A DNA stretch of 64,000 nucleotides. It comes from Oceanospirillaceae bacterium. GTDB taxonomy: Bacteria > Pseudomonadota > Gammaproteobacteria > Pseudomonadales > Balneatricaceae. Position 1 is the first letter of the stretch, and each line of letters begins with the position of its first letter. Below, one piece after another: positions 27,476 to 35,888 of the stretch. The DNA lies in contig JABSQZ010000015.1 of the NCBI GenBank assembly GCA_013215505.1, forward strand, positions 62,001 through 126,000, in the 5' to 3' direction. Under the pieces are notes generated by a model. The model saw only the letters and a program-made list of their open reading frames with translations, searched no databases and was not told where the DNA came from. The position numbers and the translations under genes are program-made.

Positions 27476-28384
27476 ATGCTGCCAGAATTGAAAATTACCC
27501 AATTGCGTCATTTTGTTTGGGTTGCAGAATTGAAAGGCTTCCACCTTGCCGCTGAAAAAGCGCATCGGACCCAGCCGGCAATCTCTCTGTCGGTACGCGA
27601 ACTGGAGACTAAGTTGGGGCAGCCACTATTCGAAAAGCGCAAAGCTAAAAGTTCTAAAACTGAACTCACCCCTTTTGGCTTGTATTTTATAGCCAAAGCC
27701 AAAGAGTTCATTGCCCATCACGATAGAGTGGCAGAGGATATGTTACTGCTGGCCAACTATAAGGCAGGGCATTTAAGGTTTGCCTCAGTGCCTTCTATTT
27801 CCAGCAGAATACTGCCTGCTCTGTTACAGAAATTTATTGTCAATGCACCGGACCTGAAAGTCAGTTTGTATGACGATAATTCGGATGCGGTGATGAGAAT
27901 GGTAGAAAATCGGCAAGTTGACTTTGGCATTTCGCATCTGTTTGATGAAAATGCACACCGCGATAAAAATTTTCTGCCTATCTGGGAAGATAATATCGGT
28001 GTGGTCTGTCCCATTGATCATCCTCTGGCGAAATATAAGAGCCTAAATTGGAGTCAGTTAAGCCAACATCGGCTGATCGCCAACGGGACATCAAGACTGC
28101 TGGAAGGCAGTAAAGCTAAAGCTGTGGTTGAGCAGTCACAGTTTTATGTATCAAATATGATATCCCTGATCGCTATGCTAGAGGCCGGTTTTGGCATCAC
28201 TACATTGCCCTGGTATGCTTTTCCACAGGAGAACCCTAAGTTAGCTTTTATCGCGCTGGATAAACCGGTGATTAAACGCCGTATTGGTATTGTGATGTTG
28301 AAGAACAAATCACTGTCTCCCTCTGCGCAGGCTTTTGTCGATTTTATCCTGACGCAAAAAAATGCCCAGCTGATGCCCGAATAA
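27476..28384 (+). CDS. LysR-family transcriptional regulator
   Basis: 302 residues: an N-terminal helix-turn-helix (ITQLRHFVWVAELKGFHLAA; RTQPAISLSVRELE) and a periplasmic-binding-protein-like effector domain. It is divergent from the aldehyde dehydrogenase-dipeptidase-BCCT operon, 93 bp between starts, and is followed by the uncharacterised gene pair at 28.6-31.1 kb. Matching ATAAG-N5-CTTAT sites occur on both sides of the gene, so it may control the operon, itself and the downstream pair. The inducer is unknown. Confidence 0.88.
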   Translation: MLPELKITQLRHFVWVAELKGFHLAAEKAHRTQPAISLSVRELETKLGQPLFEKRKAKSSKTELTPFGLYFIAKAKEFIAHHDRVAEDMLLLANYKAGHLRFASVPSISSRILPALLQKFIVNAPDLKVSLYDDNSDAVMRMVENRQVDFGISHLFDENAHRDKNFLPIWEDNIGVVCPIDHPLAKYKSLNWSQLSQHRLIANGTSRLLEGSKAKAVVEQSQFYVSNMISLIAMLEAGFGITTLPWYAFPQENPKLAFIALDKPVIKRRIGIVMLKNKSLSPSAQAFVDFILTQKNAQLMPE

Positions 28385-28421
28385 GAATGAATAGGTGCTA
28401 TTTATCTAATTAAGTATTTTG

Positions 28422-28436
28422 ATAAGTTATTCTTAT
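28422..28436. promoter_or_regulatory. LysR-type operator candidate, copy 2
   Basis: ATAAG-TTATT-CTTAT has the same arms and spacing as the site at 27460-27474. It lies 38 bp after the LysR stop and 169 bp before the uncharacterised 575-residue gene. Confidence 0.5.
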
Positions 28437-28604
28437 TGGTCGATAGAGCTTTTTAGTTTGTGCGCAGGGCAATTTTTATTGATAATCCGAGCAAATACTT
28501 GGCAGAGAGAGAGCACATATCTCTGAATTTAGAACCCCGTTTTATCGCACAGTGTAGCCGCTGTCAGTATAAAAATATTCCCAGCTATTGCAGAGGAAAA
28601 CACT

Positions 28605-30332
28605 ATGACACTCCCCGCTTCGATAATTTCTGCCCTGCATGGGCCCAGAGCGTTACCTTTAAGAGCTATTGAACAAGTGATGGATGTTGAACGCTTGGGT
28701 GCTATGCATCAGAGTCGACTCAGTTTCATGCGTACCTTAATGCGTCGTATCATGCGTGAGTGCTGGCAGATAGAGATAGACAAATTAGCCCTCGATGAGC
28801 AGGGTTACGGCACAGTTATCTACCGTATTAAAACGCCTAACCGGGTTTATAGTTTTGTTATATTTTCCGAGTATTTGGCAGATGAAGATCGCAACGATCG
28901 GGTCATAGCCAGTAAATGGGATTTAACCATGGCACTTGTCGACGGGGTGATCGATGACACTTATCTGCAAATGTTGCGAGAGAATGTACCAAAACAAGAG
29001 GCGGGTCGGGTCGATTCCAGAGTGTTTGTATTATCCAGAGCCAACCGCAGTATGCGAAATTTTGATTATATAGTCGATAAACTCGCCTCAGGAGAGCAAC
29101 CTGAAATATCTAAACTCTCCGCCGTCGGCTATTTGTATCGCACCACAGCAGTCTACGGTAGCGGCAAGTTGGGGATGGCTGACTGGGAAAAAGTCAGCAG
29201 CTGCTTTGTGGATTTCAATCGACCTTTTTCCGCTGAAATGTTTGTCTGTCTGATGCTGCGTAATTTTAGTTTGCTACAAGTAGAGCACATTGCCAAACAT
29301 AGATCCGCTGATAGCTTTAGGGGAATGCAAGTTGAGATCAAGCGCTTTATTGGCATAGGAAATTCGACCGGTTTAGGGATGGCTCCCTACTTAATTAATC
29401 ATCCTCTGCTGATTAATCGCTGGGTTGAAATGCGCGAGCTGGCACTGGCCAGAATTCGGCTGCTGGGGGTTGTCAGTCAGGGGTTGAGACAGCAGTTACT
29501 CATCTTGCTTGAGCGTGCAAAAATTTACACGCGGCAAACTGTCACTGAAGATGCAAGGCAAACAGACAACAATCAAAAGCTCTTAGTGGATTTATCGGCA
29601 CTGGCAAAAAATATTCAGCAGGGCTTCAACGACTGGGATAGTTTGCTTGGCTGGAGTGAACAGCATTGCTCGTTACAGGGACAGGAAATGCTTGTGTCAT
29701 TGATGCTAGAGCTATATCCCGAATTAGTTGATGATCTGGAAAACTATCTGGTGGTCGATGAACTGATGGATCTTGACCCGTTAATGCCGCTGAAAAAAGT
29801 GCAGCAAATTATTCAACAGCGTTACGCCTGGGCATTGAGCTATGATTTTGACTGTCCACAAGCGCTGCAGCATTTTTGGTATCGCTCGCAAGAAAAAATG
29901 GAACCTCGCCTGGGGCTGGTAAACTCTGAGCCAGGAGAGGACCGGCAAATGCCTCTGGGAATTGCCTATGAAGTACGCAAATGTTTTGATTTAGTGACTA
30001 GCCATCTGCAGCAGGATCCGCAGCAAAGTACCGCTCACTTCGTATTAGCACAGCCACAATTACGCGGTATCTTGAGACGGGTACAAAGTATGAATAAATC
30101 TATGTACGGCGATATTCAAGTAAATTTACTGGATGAAAACGTCCTGCCTATGCATTTATTGCGTTGTAAATTGGCTTTTTTTGGCGTGGGCAAGTTCGAT
30201 CCAAAATCCAAACTTTGGGTAAGAAATACTATGTTTCAAGGCGCTCCCTTGCTCGAGGAAATTGGTCAACCATTTAACGATGATTGGTTTATGCCCCTGG
30301 CTCCATCAAGTTCTCAAGTTGCGGAGAGTTAA
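28605..30332 (+). CDS. Uncharacterised 575-residue protein
   Basis: I do not recognise this family. The protein appears soluble: no signal peptide or membrane helix is visible. It is rich in charged and leucine-containing helices, and the N-terminal part has a basic run (FMRTLMRRIMRECW, about residues 45-58). Distinct segments include YGTVIYRIKTPNRVYSFVIFSEYL (given in parts: YGTVIYRIKT, then YSFVIFSEYL), ASKWDLTMALVDGVID and GNSTGLGMAPYLINHP. A good AGAGGA site precedes the ATG. The stop codon overlaps the start of the next gene by one base, so the two are translationally coupled. A LysR-type operator candidate lies 169 bp upstream. The osmolyte-catabolism setting suggests an accessory role, but no function can be assigned. 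Confidence 0.75.
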   Translation: MTLPASIISALHGPRALPLRAIEQVMDVERLGAMHQSRLSFMRTLMRRIMRECWQIEIDKLALDEQGYGTVIYRIKTPNRVYSFVIFSEYLADEDRNDRVIASKWDLTMALVDGVIDDTYLQMLRENVPKQEAGRVDSRVFVLSRANRSMRNFDYIVDKLASGEQPEISKLSAVGYLYRTTAVYGSGKLGMADWEKVSSCFVDFNRPFSAEMFVCLMLRNFSLLQVEHIAKHRSADSFRGMQVEIKRFIGIGNSTGLGMAPYLINHPLLINRWVEMRELALARIRLLGVVSQGLRQQLLILLERAKIYTRQTVTEDARQTDNNQKLLVDLSALAKNIQQGFNDWDSLLGWSEQHCSLQGQEMLVSLMLELYPELVDDLENYLVVDELMDLDPLMPLKKVQQIIQQRYAWALSYDFDCPQALQHFWYRSQEKMEPRLGLVNSEPGEDRQMPLGIAYEVRKCFDLVTSHLQQDPQQSTAHFVLAQPQLRGILRRVQSMNKSMYGDIQVNLLDENVLPMHLLRCKLAFFGVGKFDPKSKLWVRNTMFQGAPLLEEIGQPFNDDWFMPLAPSSSQVAES

Positions 30333-31078
30333 TGATGCATATTTCAATGATCGAACTTAAGGCTGCGCTGCGTCGATGTTTTGAAGCTTCTGGTTACTTT
30401 GTTGGTAACTATGAAGATGCAGCCGACATGATTGTCTGGCTAGAAAAACACGGTTTGCAGGGATTAGCTGAATTTAAAAGCATGTTACCTTATCTGTGCC
30501 TGGATCAAGATAAACCACTGAGTACCATTATTTATGAGGACAGCGGTGCGATAGTGATCGACAGTCATAATCGCAGCTCACTCAATTGCATCGCGGCCGC
30601 TGTCGATGTCGCCTACTTAAAGGCGCAGGACTCCGGTATAGCGACAGTAACGGTACGCAACTGTCACAACCGGCGATTTGTCTTAAAGGCGATCACCGAC
30701 TGTGGCAGACGGGGGGTCAGTGTGGCCGCCTATTGGCAGAACGGCAAAAACAAAGTAACGGAGTACACGGCCTCGATCAAAGCTGGGCATAGGTATCCAA
30801 GTTATAGCGAGGCATTGACCGATCTAAGTTACTCCGATCAGCAACAGCAGAGTTTAACTATTATTTGCAGTGCCAGGGTTGATCTGCTGCCGTCACTTAA
30901 AAAAAGCACTGCTATCGGTGAAATACAGTCCATCAGCGCCGAGCAAATCGCCGAGAACAAACAGCGCAGTGTCGAGCAGGGGATCGAAATTTCAACCGAT
31001 CTGTGGAGCGAAATTAATCGAATTGGCGAGGGAGTATTGGTCGAAAGTAATGATAAATCCCGCAGAGGTGCAGGTTAA
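30332..31078 (+). CDS. DUF3726-like protein of unknown function
   Basis: 248 residues from the ATG at 30332; a second ATG follows directly at 30335 and fits the GGAGAG ribosome site equally well. The N-terminal region (ISMIELKAALRRCFEASGYF; EDAADMIVWLEKHGLQGL) resembles the DUF3726 family as I remember it; a profile search would settle this. It appears cytoplasmic. It is translationally coupled to the 575-residue gene, so the two products probably act together. Convergent with the next LysR gene. Confidence 0.65.
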   Translation: MMHISMIELKAALRRCFEASGYFVGNYEDAADMIVWLEKHGLQGLAEFKSMLPYLCLDQDKPLSTIIYEDSGAIVIDSHNRSSLNCIAAAVDVAYLKAQDSGIATVTVRNCHNRRFVLKAITDCGRRGVSVAAYWQNGKNKVTEYTASIKAGHRYPSYSEALTDLSYSDQQQQSLTIICSARVDLLPSLKKSTAIGEIQSISAEQIAENKQRSVEQGIEISTDLWSEINRIGEGVLVESNDKSRRGAG

Positions 31079-31173
31079 TTCTAGCCATTGTTGCTGCTCC
31101 CTTGGGGTTGTATTGGTATTAAAAACCTCCCCCTATACCTGCAAACAGAGCTGATCTCTCTGCGCCGTTGATG

Positions 31174-32112
31174 TCAGGGGGCACTTAGAGATAGCTGTTT
31201 TTGTATTAGCTGCCAAATTTTATCTAGTTTGGGATCGTCAGCGGCAGAATATTTAAATATTTTGATGTCTACTTCTATGTCGTCATCCTCAGCGGCGGCT
31301 CGCACTAGTACGCCGCGTTGCAAGTCCTCGGCAATAATCGACAGTGGCAACCAGGCGACTCCGTACTCCTCGATGACCATCGCCCGGATAGAGGTGCTAG
31401 TAGTCGCCTCGTAGACGGGGACAAACGTCAGATCGGCATAGTGCTTGCTGATATGACTGCTCACTGACCAGTACAGCAAAGAGTAGTTTATATCCTTGTG
31501 CGTGTTGGTCTGCAGGTAGGGAATAGGTGCTTTTGGCCTATCCGGTAGCCACCAACTAGGGTTACCGTTGCTATCGGGACTGACCACAGGTACTAGCAGC
31601 TCAGTGCCGATGCGCAGCGATGGAAATTTTTCGGCGTCTATCTTCATCGAGCTGGCACTGTCTTCATAACCTATAAAAAAATCAACTTCCCCGGATTCCA
31701 ATGCCTGCAGATAAACATCTACCCCCATGTAATCGGTGCGCATACTTAAAGCGCTGGCACCCAGATAAGGCTTTAATTTTTTTAACCAGCCGGGCATAAA
31801 GCAATGGGCTAATGTGCTTAAAGTAGAAAAGCAAATTTTCTGTTGATCGATTAAGTCTTTTGCTCTTATTTCATTGCGGGCCTGATAGGCGCTGCGGACG
31901 ATTTGCAGGGCCACAGGTTTGAAATCCCTGCCGGCATCAGTCAAGGTTATAGGTTGATGAGACCGGTCAATCAGCTCGGCACCTATCCATGTCTCCAGTG
32001 ATTTTATGCGCCTGCTAAAGGCCGGTTGCGAGACAAAACGCTGCTTGGCCGAGAGGCGAAAGTTTGCAGTGTTAGCTAAGCTGAGAAAATCTTCCAGCCA
32101 TTTCAGTTCCAT
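31174..32112 (-). CDS. LysR-family transcriptional regulator, HypT/YjiE-like
   Basis: 312 residues. The helix-turn-helix begins with MELKWLEDFLSLANTANF and continues VSQPAFSRRIKSLE, closest in my memory to the HypT/YjiE subgroup, which keeps the WL-DFL-L pattern. A substrate-binding-fold effector domain follows. It is convergent with the DUF3726-like gene. A decayed copy of the same kind of gene lies 350 bp upstream at 32466-32713. Its targets are unknown; the aap operon is the nearest candidate. Confidence 0.85.
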   Translation of the reverse strand: MELKWLEDFLSLANTANFRLSAKQRFVSQPAFSRRIKSLETWIGAELIDRSHQPITLTDAGRDFKPVALQIVRSAYQARNEIRAKDLIDQQKICFSTLSTLAHCFMPGWLKKLKPYLGASALSMRTDYMGVDVYLQALESGEVDFFIGYEDSASSMKIDAEKFPSLRIGTELLVPVVSPDSNGNPSWWLPDRPKAPIPYLQTNTHKDINYSLLYWSVSSHISKHYADLTFVPVYEATTSTSIRAMVIEEYGVAWLPLSIIAEDLQRGVLVRAAAEDDDIEVDIKIFKYSAADDPKLDKIWQLIQKQLSLSAP

Positions 32113-33259
32113 CGTAGAGTATCCAATGTAAGGCCCGCAAGCTGCTGAGGATTAACAATAAATTGTCGCTGTTACTCGACATCAGCTGAAATGTATCTGA
32201 GTGATTTAGGCTCAGGCGAGTTGCCTTAATGATTTTTGTAGCTGAGCCGGTTGAACTTGATCGACTGTATAACATACCGCTGTCGGCTCAGAAAAGCTGT
32301 TGCAGAGCTATTCAGCTCGGCTGACAAGATTAACACAAAGTAGTTTAAGCTGATGTTATATCGGAAAATTAATTAAATGCCAGATGCTGTCTACCACAGT
32401 CACTAGGTGCTGATGTGTGTGCGATAACGCCGCATATTCAGCTAAAGTGCTTAAATTGACAGAGCTTATTTGTTGTCTTCGCTCCAGGCTCTGTGTCCTG
32501 ATATCACTCCTTGCGAACTATTGGTTGCGCCAAAGGATCTAATTCCGGGTGCAGGTGGGTGCATAGGGTGAAAAGATCTATCGATCAGCTGAGTGTCCAG
32601 CCAAACCTAGGCGATTCGTTGCGGCGACAAAAAGACCAAGCGCTGTTTTACCCAGAGTCGGAAATTATCCCTGTTGGATAATCTAAGAAAAATTTCTGCC
32701 ATTTCAGTTGCATCGTAATTCCTTTGCTCTGCTCAATAATTACCGGGTCGGGCTGCTTTTTTGGCCAGATAAAACCATCAAGTTTTATGAATAATAGTCT
32801 TCGGCATCAGGTGCTCACTAGCGATGTGTTTATTGCATTGCCTGTCTCGATAAAGGTATTAGACCGCTGTTGTGTGCCGCCGTAGTATCAAGCGTGCCTG
32901 CGAAAAATATATAAACGCCGCTAATTTGCTTAATGAGCATAGTCTAACTCTCGATTAATGGCAGCATCAGCGGGCAGATTAATAAAAGTGTAATGATTGT
33001 GACACATTGATTAGTCAAAATTGAAAACAGTAAAATATATCGAGACAGGTTGCTTTAATGTTCGTTTATGATAAATTAAGTTCGTATTCAGCAAATAACT
33101 CTGTTGTTTTGCGCGCAGTGGCAGGCCACTGGATTGGACTAGCGGCCAGTAAGTAAATTTTAAGACGAGTTGCAGCAGTGCGATTCTTTGCATAAACCTT
33201 TGAGAGGCTCTGATTCCAGTATGGAGATCGGAGTTATTATAAAAACAAGAGGATGTTTT
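32113..33259. other. Long intergenic region (about 1.15 kb) with a LysR relic
   Basis: No intact gene is present. The middle part holds the decayed LysR N-terminus described separately. The right part (about 33000-33259) is AT-rich and should contain the aapJ promoter. A segment at 32829-32866 resembles one at 39458-39495. Confidence 0.6.
32466..32713 (-). pseudogene. Remnant of a LysR gene paralogous to the intact LysR at 31.2-32.1 kb
   Basis: Reading from the ATG at 32713 gives MQLKWQKFFLD, matching MELKWLEDFLS of the neighbouring gene, with similar bases ahead of the start (TACGATG). After a frame change comes VKQRLVFLSPQRIA against AKQRFVSQPAFSRRI, then after a stop VWLDTQLIDRS against TWIGAELIDRS. 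Order and spacing are the same as in the intact gene, while stops and frameshifts interrupt it. Only the DNA-binding region can be traced. It looks like an old duplication that has decayed. Confidence 0.6.
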
Positions 33260-34300
33260 ATGAAATTACGATCAAAATTGCTATCGGTTGCAGTAATTGC
33301 AACTTCTATGCTGGCTGGAGCTAATTCTGCAGTGGCACAGTCTACCCTGGAAACTGTCAAAGAGCGCGGCAACTTGCGCTGCCAGGTAGGACCGCCATCA
33401 CCAGGCTATTATAACTTAGATTCGCAAGGTAACTGGTACGGTTTGGATGTAGCCATTTGTGAAGCTGTTACAGCCGCCATTTTTGGCGACACCAACAAGT
33501 TAGAAATTCAATCGGTGAGCTCTCAGGCACGCTTTACCGCGCTGGCCAACGGCGAGTCAGATTTACTGTCGCGCACCGCGACTTGGACATTAAGCCGTGA
33601 TACTCAGTTGGGCTTAGACTTCCTACCGCCGAATTTCTATGACGGACAGGGCTTCACCGTACGCAAGGACAGTGGCATCACCAGTGCACTACAGCTCAAA
33701 GGCGCCAAAATATGTGTCACATCAGGTACCACCACTGAGCTTAACCTGACCGATTTCAGCCGTACTAATAACCTTAACATCAGTAACGTCACCTTCGAAG
33801 ATTACAACGTTCGCGACGATACTTATTTAAATGGTGGTTGCGATGCAGTGACCGGAGACAAGTCGTCGATGGCTGGAAATATCGCCTCCTTCCCCACTCC
33901 TTCGGATCACATGATACTGCCAGAGACTCTCTCTAAGGAGCCATTGGCCCCTGCAGTGCGCCACGGTGATAACCAGTGGGCTGATATCGTTCGTTGGAGC
34001 GTATTTGCCTTGATCAATGCTGAAGAGCTAGGCATTACCCAGGCAAATGTCACCGAAATGCGTGACAATTCTAAAAACCCGAACATTCTAAGAATGCTCG
34101 GCGCTGAGGGAGATCTGCACAAGGGATTAGGTCTGGAGAAAGACTGGGCTTACAACATCATCAAGGCCGTGGGTAACTACGGTGAAATCTATGAGACATA
34201 CATGGGTCACGGTAAGTTGGGCATAGGCATCGACCGCGCCGGCACTTTGAATGCTCTCTGGAGTAACGGTGGTTTGATGTACTCCCCACCTATGCGTTAA
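33260..34300 (+). CDS. aapJ: General L-amino-acid ABC transporter, periplasmic binding protein
   Basis: 346 residues from the ATG at 33260, chosen for the AGAGGA site at 33248-33253 and because it begins a standard signal peptide (KLRSKLLSVAVIATSMLAG, cut near AVAQS). The mature part is a type II solute-binding protein (GNLRCQVGPPSPGYY; GVTGDKSS-like AVTGDKSSMAG) of the AapJ/BztA kind. It captures amino acids in the periplasm. It heads the aapJQMP operon and is followed by two strong inverted repeats that would allow higher aapJ expression than that of the membrane genes. Confidence 0.9.
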   Translation: MKLRSKLLSVAVIATSMLAGANSAVAQSTLETVKERGNLRCQVGPPSPGYYNLDSQGNWYGLDVAICEAVTAAIFGDTNKLEIQSVSSQARFTALANGESDLLSRTATWTLSRDTQLGLDFLPPNFYDGQGFTVRKDSGITSALQLKGAKICVTSGTTTELNLTDFSRTNNLNISNVTFEDYNVRDDTYLNGGCDAVTGDKSSMAGNIASFPTPSDHMILPETLSKEPLAPAVRHGDNQWADIVRWSVFALINAEELGITQANVTEMRDNSKNPNILRMLGAEGDLHKGLGLEKDWAYNIIKAVGNYGEIYETYMGHGKLGIGIDRAGTLNALWSNGGLMYSPPMR

Positions 34301-34310
34301 AACTGGCTCT

Positions 34311-34331
34311 GGAGGTCGCAGTGCGACCTCC
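34311..34331 (+). terminator. Inverted repeat just after aapJ
   Basis: GGAGGTCGCA-G-TGCGACCTCC is a perfect 10-bp inverted repeat 10 bases after the aapJ stop, without a U-tract. Such hairpins after binding-protein genes often stabilise the upstream mRNA. Confidence 0.55.
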
Positions 34332-34435
34332 ACTTTGCAGCCATTGAATCATTCACACTAACGATGCCTGCCAAAGCGCCATTAAACGCTCTCTGTGAAC
34401 TTGAAAAATCAGGCTCAAGTCTCACAGGTTTGCAT

Positions 34436-34490
34436 CTGAGGAAAGTCGCTTCAACGTTTTAACGACTTTCCTCAGACGGCAAATTTTTCT
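34436..34490 (+). terminator. Strong hairpin with T-run between aapJ and aapQ
   Basis: CTGAGGAAAGTCG and CGACTTTCCTCAG form a perfect 13-bp stem with a 14-base loop; ATTTTTCTT follows a few bases later. It likely works as a partial terminator. Confidence 0.65.
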
Positions 34491-34669
34491 TATACAAGAT
34501 ACTCCCCCCCACTGGCCAGGTTACTGAACTCGAAGTTTTTGCCAGTATTGAGTATCACAACCCATAAATATCTGATCAAGTGTCTGTTGGAGGGCGCAGC
34601 GCTCATCCCAAGATATTTCGGCCGAGAAGTGCTTTTCGGCCCCCACAAACAATAGTTATGGGAGTGACT

Positions 34670-35887
34670 ATGGCTAAAAACGCTGAAACAGACATTAACA
34701 AAAGAGCCAGACCAGTTGAAAAATTCGATTTTTTTCAAGATCAGCGAGTGCGGTCAATCTTTTATCAACTATTGACATTATCGATAGTCTGCTGGTTGGG
34801 CTGGTATCTGATTAGTAACACCACAGAAAACCTTGCCGCGCGCGGTATGAGCACCGGCTTTGGCTTCCTCAGTAGTACCGCGGGCTTTGATGCCGATTTC
34901 AAATTGATCGAGTACATCCCGGGGAAAGGCTCTTACGGTGACATTTTTATCATCGGCGCCCTCAACACTTTATTCATTTCTTTCTTTGCAATAGTCGTCT
35001 CCACCTTATTCGGCTTTTTATTAGGTGTGCTGCGACTGTCGAATAACTGGCTGGTTTCAAAAGTAACCTTGGCCTACATAGAAATATTCAGAAATATTCC
35101 GCTTCTTATACAGATAGTCTTTTGGTACATAGGTGTCTTTAGCTTACTACCGGTGGTTCGCAAAACCATTGATATTTCCTTCGGTTCCGACATGTTGTTG
35201 CTCAACAATCGCGGGCTCTATCTGGCAACGCCGATCTACGGTGAATTATTCTGGGTGACTGCAGTCGCATTTGCCGCAGCCGTAGTGGGTGTGCTTATGA
35301 TGCGCTACAAGGCTCACCGCCTGCAAGATAAGTCCGGCGAGCAAACTCCTTTAATGTTGCGTTCTCTGTTATTGTTGATCGCCTTACCGGGGGTAGCCTT
35401 TGCCCTGACGGGGGCTCCGCTGAGCTGGGACATGCCGGTCTTAGAAGGGTTTAACTTCGTCGGTGGAACCTCACTGCCGCCGTCCTTTTTGGCACTGGTA
35501 GTGGCTCTGAGTATTTATCACTCAGCGCAGATCGCCGAGAGTGTTCGCGCCGGCATCTTATCGGTGAGTCGCGGCCAACATGATGCCGCGATGGCTATCG
35601 GCCTCAAACCCGGAAGAGTGATGGCCCTGGTAATTATCCCGCAGGCGATGCCCGCTATAGTGCCACCGATGATCAGCCAGTGGATGAACACCGTTAAAAA
35701 CTCATCCCTGGCTATCGCCATAGGTTATGCCGACATCGTTTCACTGTTTATGCAAACCGGGCTCAACCAGGCGGGGCACGCGGTGGAAATGGTCGGCATG
35801 ACCATGGCTTTCTATATGTTTATCAGCTTGTCTATCTCCTGGCTATTGAACATCTACAATAAACGTGTGCAACTGGTGGAGCGCTAA
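34670..35887 (+). CDS. aapQ: General L-amino-acid ABC transporter, permease
   Basis: 405 residues from the ATG at 34670, with GGAG at 34661-34664; upstream in-frame starts lack a ribosome site. The protein has an N-terminal membrane helix, a long periplasmic insertion and the HisM-type permease core with the EAA-loop segment (YHSAQIAESVRAGILSVSRG, then QHDAAMAIGL). AapQ and AapM form the heterodimeric channel. The aapM start follows its stop by one base. Confidence 0.9.
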   Translation: MAKNAETDINKRARPVEKFDFFQDQRVRSIFYQLLTLSIVCWLGWYLISNTTENLAARGMSTGFGFLSSTAGFDADFKLIEYIPGKGSYGDIFIIGALNTLFISFFAIVVSTLFGFLLGVLRLSNNWLVSKVTLAYIEIFRNIPLLIQIVFWYIGVFSLLPVVRKTIDISFGSDMLLLNNRGLYLATPIYGELFWVTAVAFAAAVVGVLMMRYKAHRLQDKSGEQTPLMLRSLLLLIALPGVAFALTGAPLSWDMPVLEGFNFVGGTSLPPSFLALVVALSIYHSAQIAESVRAGILSVSRGQHDAAMAIGLKPGRVMALVIIPQAMPAIVPPMISQWMNTVKNSSLAIAIGYADIVSLFMQTGLNQAGHAVEMVGMTMAFYMFISLSISWLLNIYNKRVQLVER

Positions 35888-35888
35888 A

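Larger units (their letters stand above)
34301..34669. other. aapJ-aapQ intergenic region
   Basis: 369 bp without a gene inside the operon, unusually long for an ABC transporter set. It contains the two hairpins listed separately and a stretch that could hold a secondary promoter for aapQ. Confidence 0.6.

Noticed and set aside
30284-30331. Upstream start for the DUF3726-like gene
   Set aside because: It would lie inside the preceding gene without a ribosome site; GGAGAG supports the start at 30332 or 30335.
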